A DNA stretch of 7,186 nucleotides from Inquilinus sp. (GTDB lineage Bacteria > Pseudomonadota > Alphaproteobacteria > DSM-16000 > Inquilinaceae). Location: NCBI GenBank assembly GCA_013003675.1, contig JABDIP010000001.1:1-7186 (forward strand), in the 5' to 3' direction. The notes under the pieces were generated by a model, which was not told the origin of the DNA, made no database searches, and saw only the letters and a list, made by a program, of their open reading frames with translations. Both the position numbers and the translations under genes were made by a program. Positions within the stretch are counted from its first letter, which is position 1, and the number at the start of each line of letters is the position of its first letter. Below, one piece after another: positions 5,227-7,186 of this stretch.

Positions 5227-6198
5227 CTACTCTGATCGATCGCCGTCTGGCGCCCCCGCCGCCCGTGTACGCTCCGGCAGCAGGCCCTTGGCGAAGCGCT
5301 GCATGACGATTTGCAGCAGCAGGCCGATCAGGAAGACGCGGATATAGGCGGCCCGGGTGATCCATTCCGGCGGCAGCTGCAGCCAGTTGGTCACCAGTTC
5401 GGTCGCCGACCAGATCGTCCAGATCACCAGCGCGCCGAGGATGGCGCCGCGATTGTTGCCGCTGCCGCCGACGATCAGCATCACCCAGACCAGGAAGGTG
5501 GTCATCAGCGGCTCGGTCGCGTCGGGGCCGATGAACTTGAAGGAATGGGCGGTCAGCGCGCCGCCCAGCCCCATGAACAAGGCGCCGAAGACGAAGGCCT
5601 GCAGGCGGAAGCGCACCACGTCCTTGCCGGCCGCCTCCGCCGCGACGTCGTTTTCGCGGATCGCCCGCATCACCCGGCCCCAGGGGGCATTCTGCGCCCG
5701 CTCGATGGCCCAATAGATCGCCGCCACCAGCACCGCGACGACGGCCAGGAAGGCGAGTTGCGCCCAGGGCTGGCCAAGCCCCTCGAACGGCCGCGGGATG
5801 GCGCCGATGCCGCGCGGCCCGCCGGTCAGCCAGATCTCGTTCTTCAGCACCAGGCGCAGGATCTCGGCGATGCCGATGGTGGCGATGGCGAGGTAGTCGC
5901 TCTGCAGGCGCAGGCAGATGCGGCCGATGCCATAGGCGAGCACGCCCGAGGCGACCATGGCGGCGGCCAGGCCAAGCGGGATCGACAGGCCGAAGCCGCC
6001 GATGTGGCCGGGGCTGTCGCCGGCGGTCAGCAGGGCCGAGACATAGGCGCCGATGGCGAAGAACCCGGCGATGCCGGCGTTGAACAGCCCGGTCATGCCC
6101 CAATGCACGTTGAGGCCGAGGGCGATGACCGCATAGATGCCGGCCATGGTCAGCAGGGCGATCAGATACATGCCCAGGCCGAACAGCATTCCGTCCAT
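5227..6198 (-). CDS. livM: Branched-chain amino acid-type ABC transporter permease, LivM family
   Basis: This is a 323-residue inner-membrane permease of the hydrophobic-amino-acid uptake (HAAT) class, pairing with LivH and two ATPases. About eight membrane helices span 8-30, 42-60, 68-95, 103-118, 147-165, 198-218, 232-270 and 283-300. Family marks include GLNVHWGMTGLFNAG (28-42, equivalent to the 'GL.....G..n.g' motif), DYLAIATIGIAEILRLV (101-117), TGGPRGI (125-131) and the cytoplasmic ATPase-contact loop GRVMRAIRENDVAAEAAGKD (174-193). There is no fused ATPase domain. The ATG overlaps the livH stop by one base (TGATG), so the genes are cotranscribed and coupled. The AroE-like gene follows after 46 bases. 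HAAT systems carry amino acids, amides, urea or aromatic and alicyclic acids, so the symbol gives family only; the neighbouring dehydrogenase hints at a non-amino-acid substrate. Confidence 0.92.
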   Translation of the reverse strand: MDGMLFGLGMYLIALLTMAGIYAVIALGLNVHWGMTGLFNAGIAGFFAIGAYVSALLTAGDSPGHIGGFGLSIPLGLAAAMVASGVLAYGIGRICLRLQSDYLAIATIGIAEILRLVLKNEIWLTGGPRGIGAIPRPFEGLGQPWAQLAFLAVVAVLVAAIYWAIERAQNAPWGRVMRAIRENDVAAEAAGKDVVRFRLQAFVFGALFMGLGGALTAHSFKFIGPDATEPLMTTFLVWVMLIVGGSGNNRGAILGALVIWTIWSATELVTNWLQLPPEWITRAAYIRVFLIGLLLQIVMQRFAKGLLPERTRAAGAPDGDRSE

Positions 6199-7088
6199 CA
6201 GAACACCCGTCCCTTGAACAGGCCCGAAGGCCGCCAGATCAGCATCGCCACCATCAGCGCGAAGGCGACCGCGCTCTTGTAGCCTGGCGACAGCAGCGGC
6301 TCGACGCCGATCCAGGGATAGGTCGACAACTCCTCGGCAAGGCCGATCACCATGCCGCCGGCGATCGCGCCATAGGGCCGGCCGATGCCGCCGAGAATCG
6401 CGGCGGCGAATACCGGCAGCAGCATGTTCCAGCCCATGTTCGGGTTGAGCTGCGTGTCGATGCCGAGGAAGACACCGCCGGCGGCGGCGAGGCCGGCGCC
6501 GATCGCCCAGGTCCAGACGACCACCCGTCCGGTGTCGATGCCGGTGACCCGGGCCAGATCCGGGTCGTCGCTCATCGCCCGCATCGCCTTGCCGGTGCGG
6601 GTGCGGGTGAGGAACAAGTGCAGCGCCACGACCAGCAGCACGGCACTGCCGACGATCCAGAAATGCCGTTCGGCGATGCGCAGGCTGTCGAAGAACACCA
6701 GCGGCCGCTGGATGCCGCTTTGGTAGGAGACGATCTCGACCCCCCAGAACAGTTGCACGACGGAACGCACCATCAACGTCACCCCGAACGAGGCGATGAC
6801 GGTGATGATGGTCGCACCGCTGCGGAACGGCTTGTAGAAGGCACGGTCGATGCCGATGGCGATGGCCGCCGTCGCCAGCATGGCGATGGGCAGCGCCGCC
6901 ATCGCCGGCCAGCCGAGCCCGAGCACCAGGGTCAGCGCCAGATAGGCGCCCAGAGTCATCAGATCGCCATGGGCGAAATGGGCGAAGCGCAATATGCCGA
7001 ACAGCAGCGACACGCCGATCGCCCCCAGCGCGTAGATGCTGCCCAGGATCAGCCCGGGGATCAGGTAGAAATTGACGAATTCCAGCAT
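6198..7088 (-). CDS. livH: Branched-chain amino acid-type ABC transporter permease, LivH family
   Basis: This is a 296-residue inner-membrane permease, partner of the LivM-like protein. I chose ATG 7088 because it gives the standard family start (MLEFVNFYLIPGLILGSIYA). A TTG at 7124 would add 12 residues with no family match and no ribosome binding site. Diagnostic segments are FGILRFAHFAHGDLMTLGAY (30-49, the family hallmark), IASFGVTLMVR (98-108), the ATPase-contact loop TGKAMRAMSDDPDLARVTGI (165-184), AAILGGIGRPYGAIAGGMVIG (229-249) and the ending WRPSGLFKGR (285-294). About eight membrane helices are present. It is the first of three minus-strand genes in the window; the ATPases and the periplasmic binding protein would be expected upstream, beyond position 7186, or elsewhere. 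Confidence 0.92.
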   Translation of the reverse strand: MLEFVNFYLIPGLILGSIYALGAIGVSLLFGILRFAHFAHGDLMTLGAYLALTLVLGLGWPAMAALPIAMLATAAIAIGIDRAFYKPFRSGATIITVIASFGVTLMVRSVVQLFWGVEIVSYQSGIQRPLVFFDSLRIAERHFWIVGSAVLLVVALHLFLTRTRTGKAMRAMSDDPDLARVTGIDTGRVVVWTWAIGAGLAAAGGVFLGIDTQLNPNMGWNMLLPVFAAAILGGIGRPYGAIAGGMVIGLAEELSTYPWIGVEPLLSPGYKSAVAFALMVAMLIWRPSGLFKGRVF

Positions 7089-7091
7089 TGC

Positions 7092-7113
7092 GCCGGTTTC
7101 ACCATCAACCGGC
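7092..7113 (-). promoter_or_regulatory. Hairpin in the livH leader
   Basis: Perfect 7-bp arms, GCCGGTT (7092-7098) and AACCGGC (7107-7113), flank an 8-base loop. The repeat lies three bases upstream of the livH ATG. On the minus strand the loop reads GATGGTGA, which holds the only weak Shine-Dalgarno-like sequence (GGTGA). The rest of the segment to 7186 shows no gene I can support and no clear promoter. Confidence 0.35.
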
Positions 7114-7186
7114 CGAGACACCAAGAGAATTCGTCGTGGCGGCCGGCAGCGCGCAAGGACGGATTCCGACGCAGCCCGGGCAACGG

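Noticed and set aside
4392..5306. A 304-residue open frame on the plus strand opposite the AroE-like gene
   Set aside because: It is a shadow of a gene with intact catalytic motifs. There is no domain and no ribosome binding site pattern to support it.
5311..6282. A 323-residue open frame on the plus strand opposite livM
   Set aside because: It encodes a Gln/Asp/His/Gly-rich sequence typical of the complement of a membrane-protein gene. LivM on the other strand has clear family motifs.

Overview
This 7.2 kb window is GC-rich bacterial DNA with a strong G/C preference at third codon positions. The lineage looks alphaproteobacterial: it carries a DUF2852 protein, a family I know mainly from Alphaproteobacteria, and the overall gene style fits a Rhodospirillales- or Rhizobiales-like genome. 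That placement is an inference from gene content, not a measurement. I see no tRNA, rRNA, CRISPR array or insertion sequence, and no intergenic gap longer than about 130 bases.

Left region (1-2902, plus strand). A translationally coupled pair comes first. One protein has four membrane segments and a long cytoplasmic coiled coil; the other has one N-terminal membrane segment, a helical stalk and a distinctive C-terminal domain with two cysteines. The layout recalls MotA/MotB, TolQ/TolR, ExbB/ExbD and ZorA/ZorB stator pairs, but several hallmarks are missing and neither protein can be named. About 100 bases later lies a multi-pass membrane protein with a bacterial PH-like domain.

Middle region (2903-4304, plus strand). 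A TetR-family repressor is followed by a rho-independent terminator, then by a small DUF2852 membrane protein. Two related near-palindromes (core ATGTAAA-N5-TTTACAT, degenerate on one side in the first) lie at the start of tetR and just before the DUF2852 gene. The simplest reading is that TetR represses both itself and the DUF2852 gene. A 9-bp-arm hairpin separates this unit from the convergent genes to the right.

Right region (4305-7186, minus strand). The order of transcription is livH-like permease, livM-like permease, then an aroE-family dehydrogenase. livH and livM overlap by one base, and aroE follows livM after 46 bases. This is part of a branched-chain-amino-acid-type (HAAT) ABC importer joined to a shikimate/quinate-dehydrogenase-like enzyme whose substrate-binding SxS motif is altered. 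The ATPase and binding-protein genes are not in the window. The association suggests uptake and oxidation of a hydroxylated cyclic acid rather than, or as well as, aromatic amino acid biosynthesis.

The best candidates for something undescribed are the stator-like pair at the left edge and the TetR/DUF2852 regulatory unit with its matched operators.
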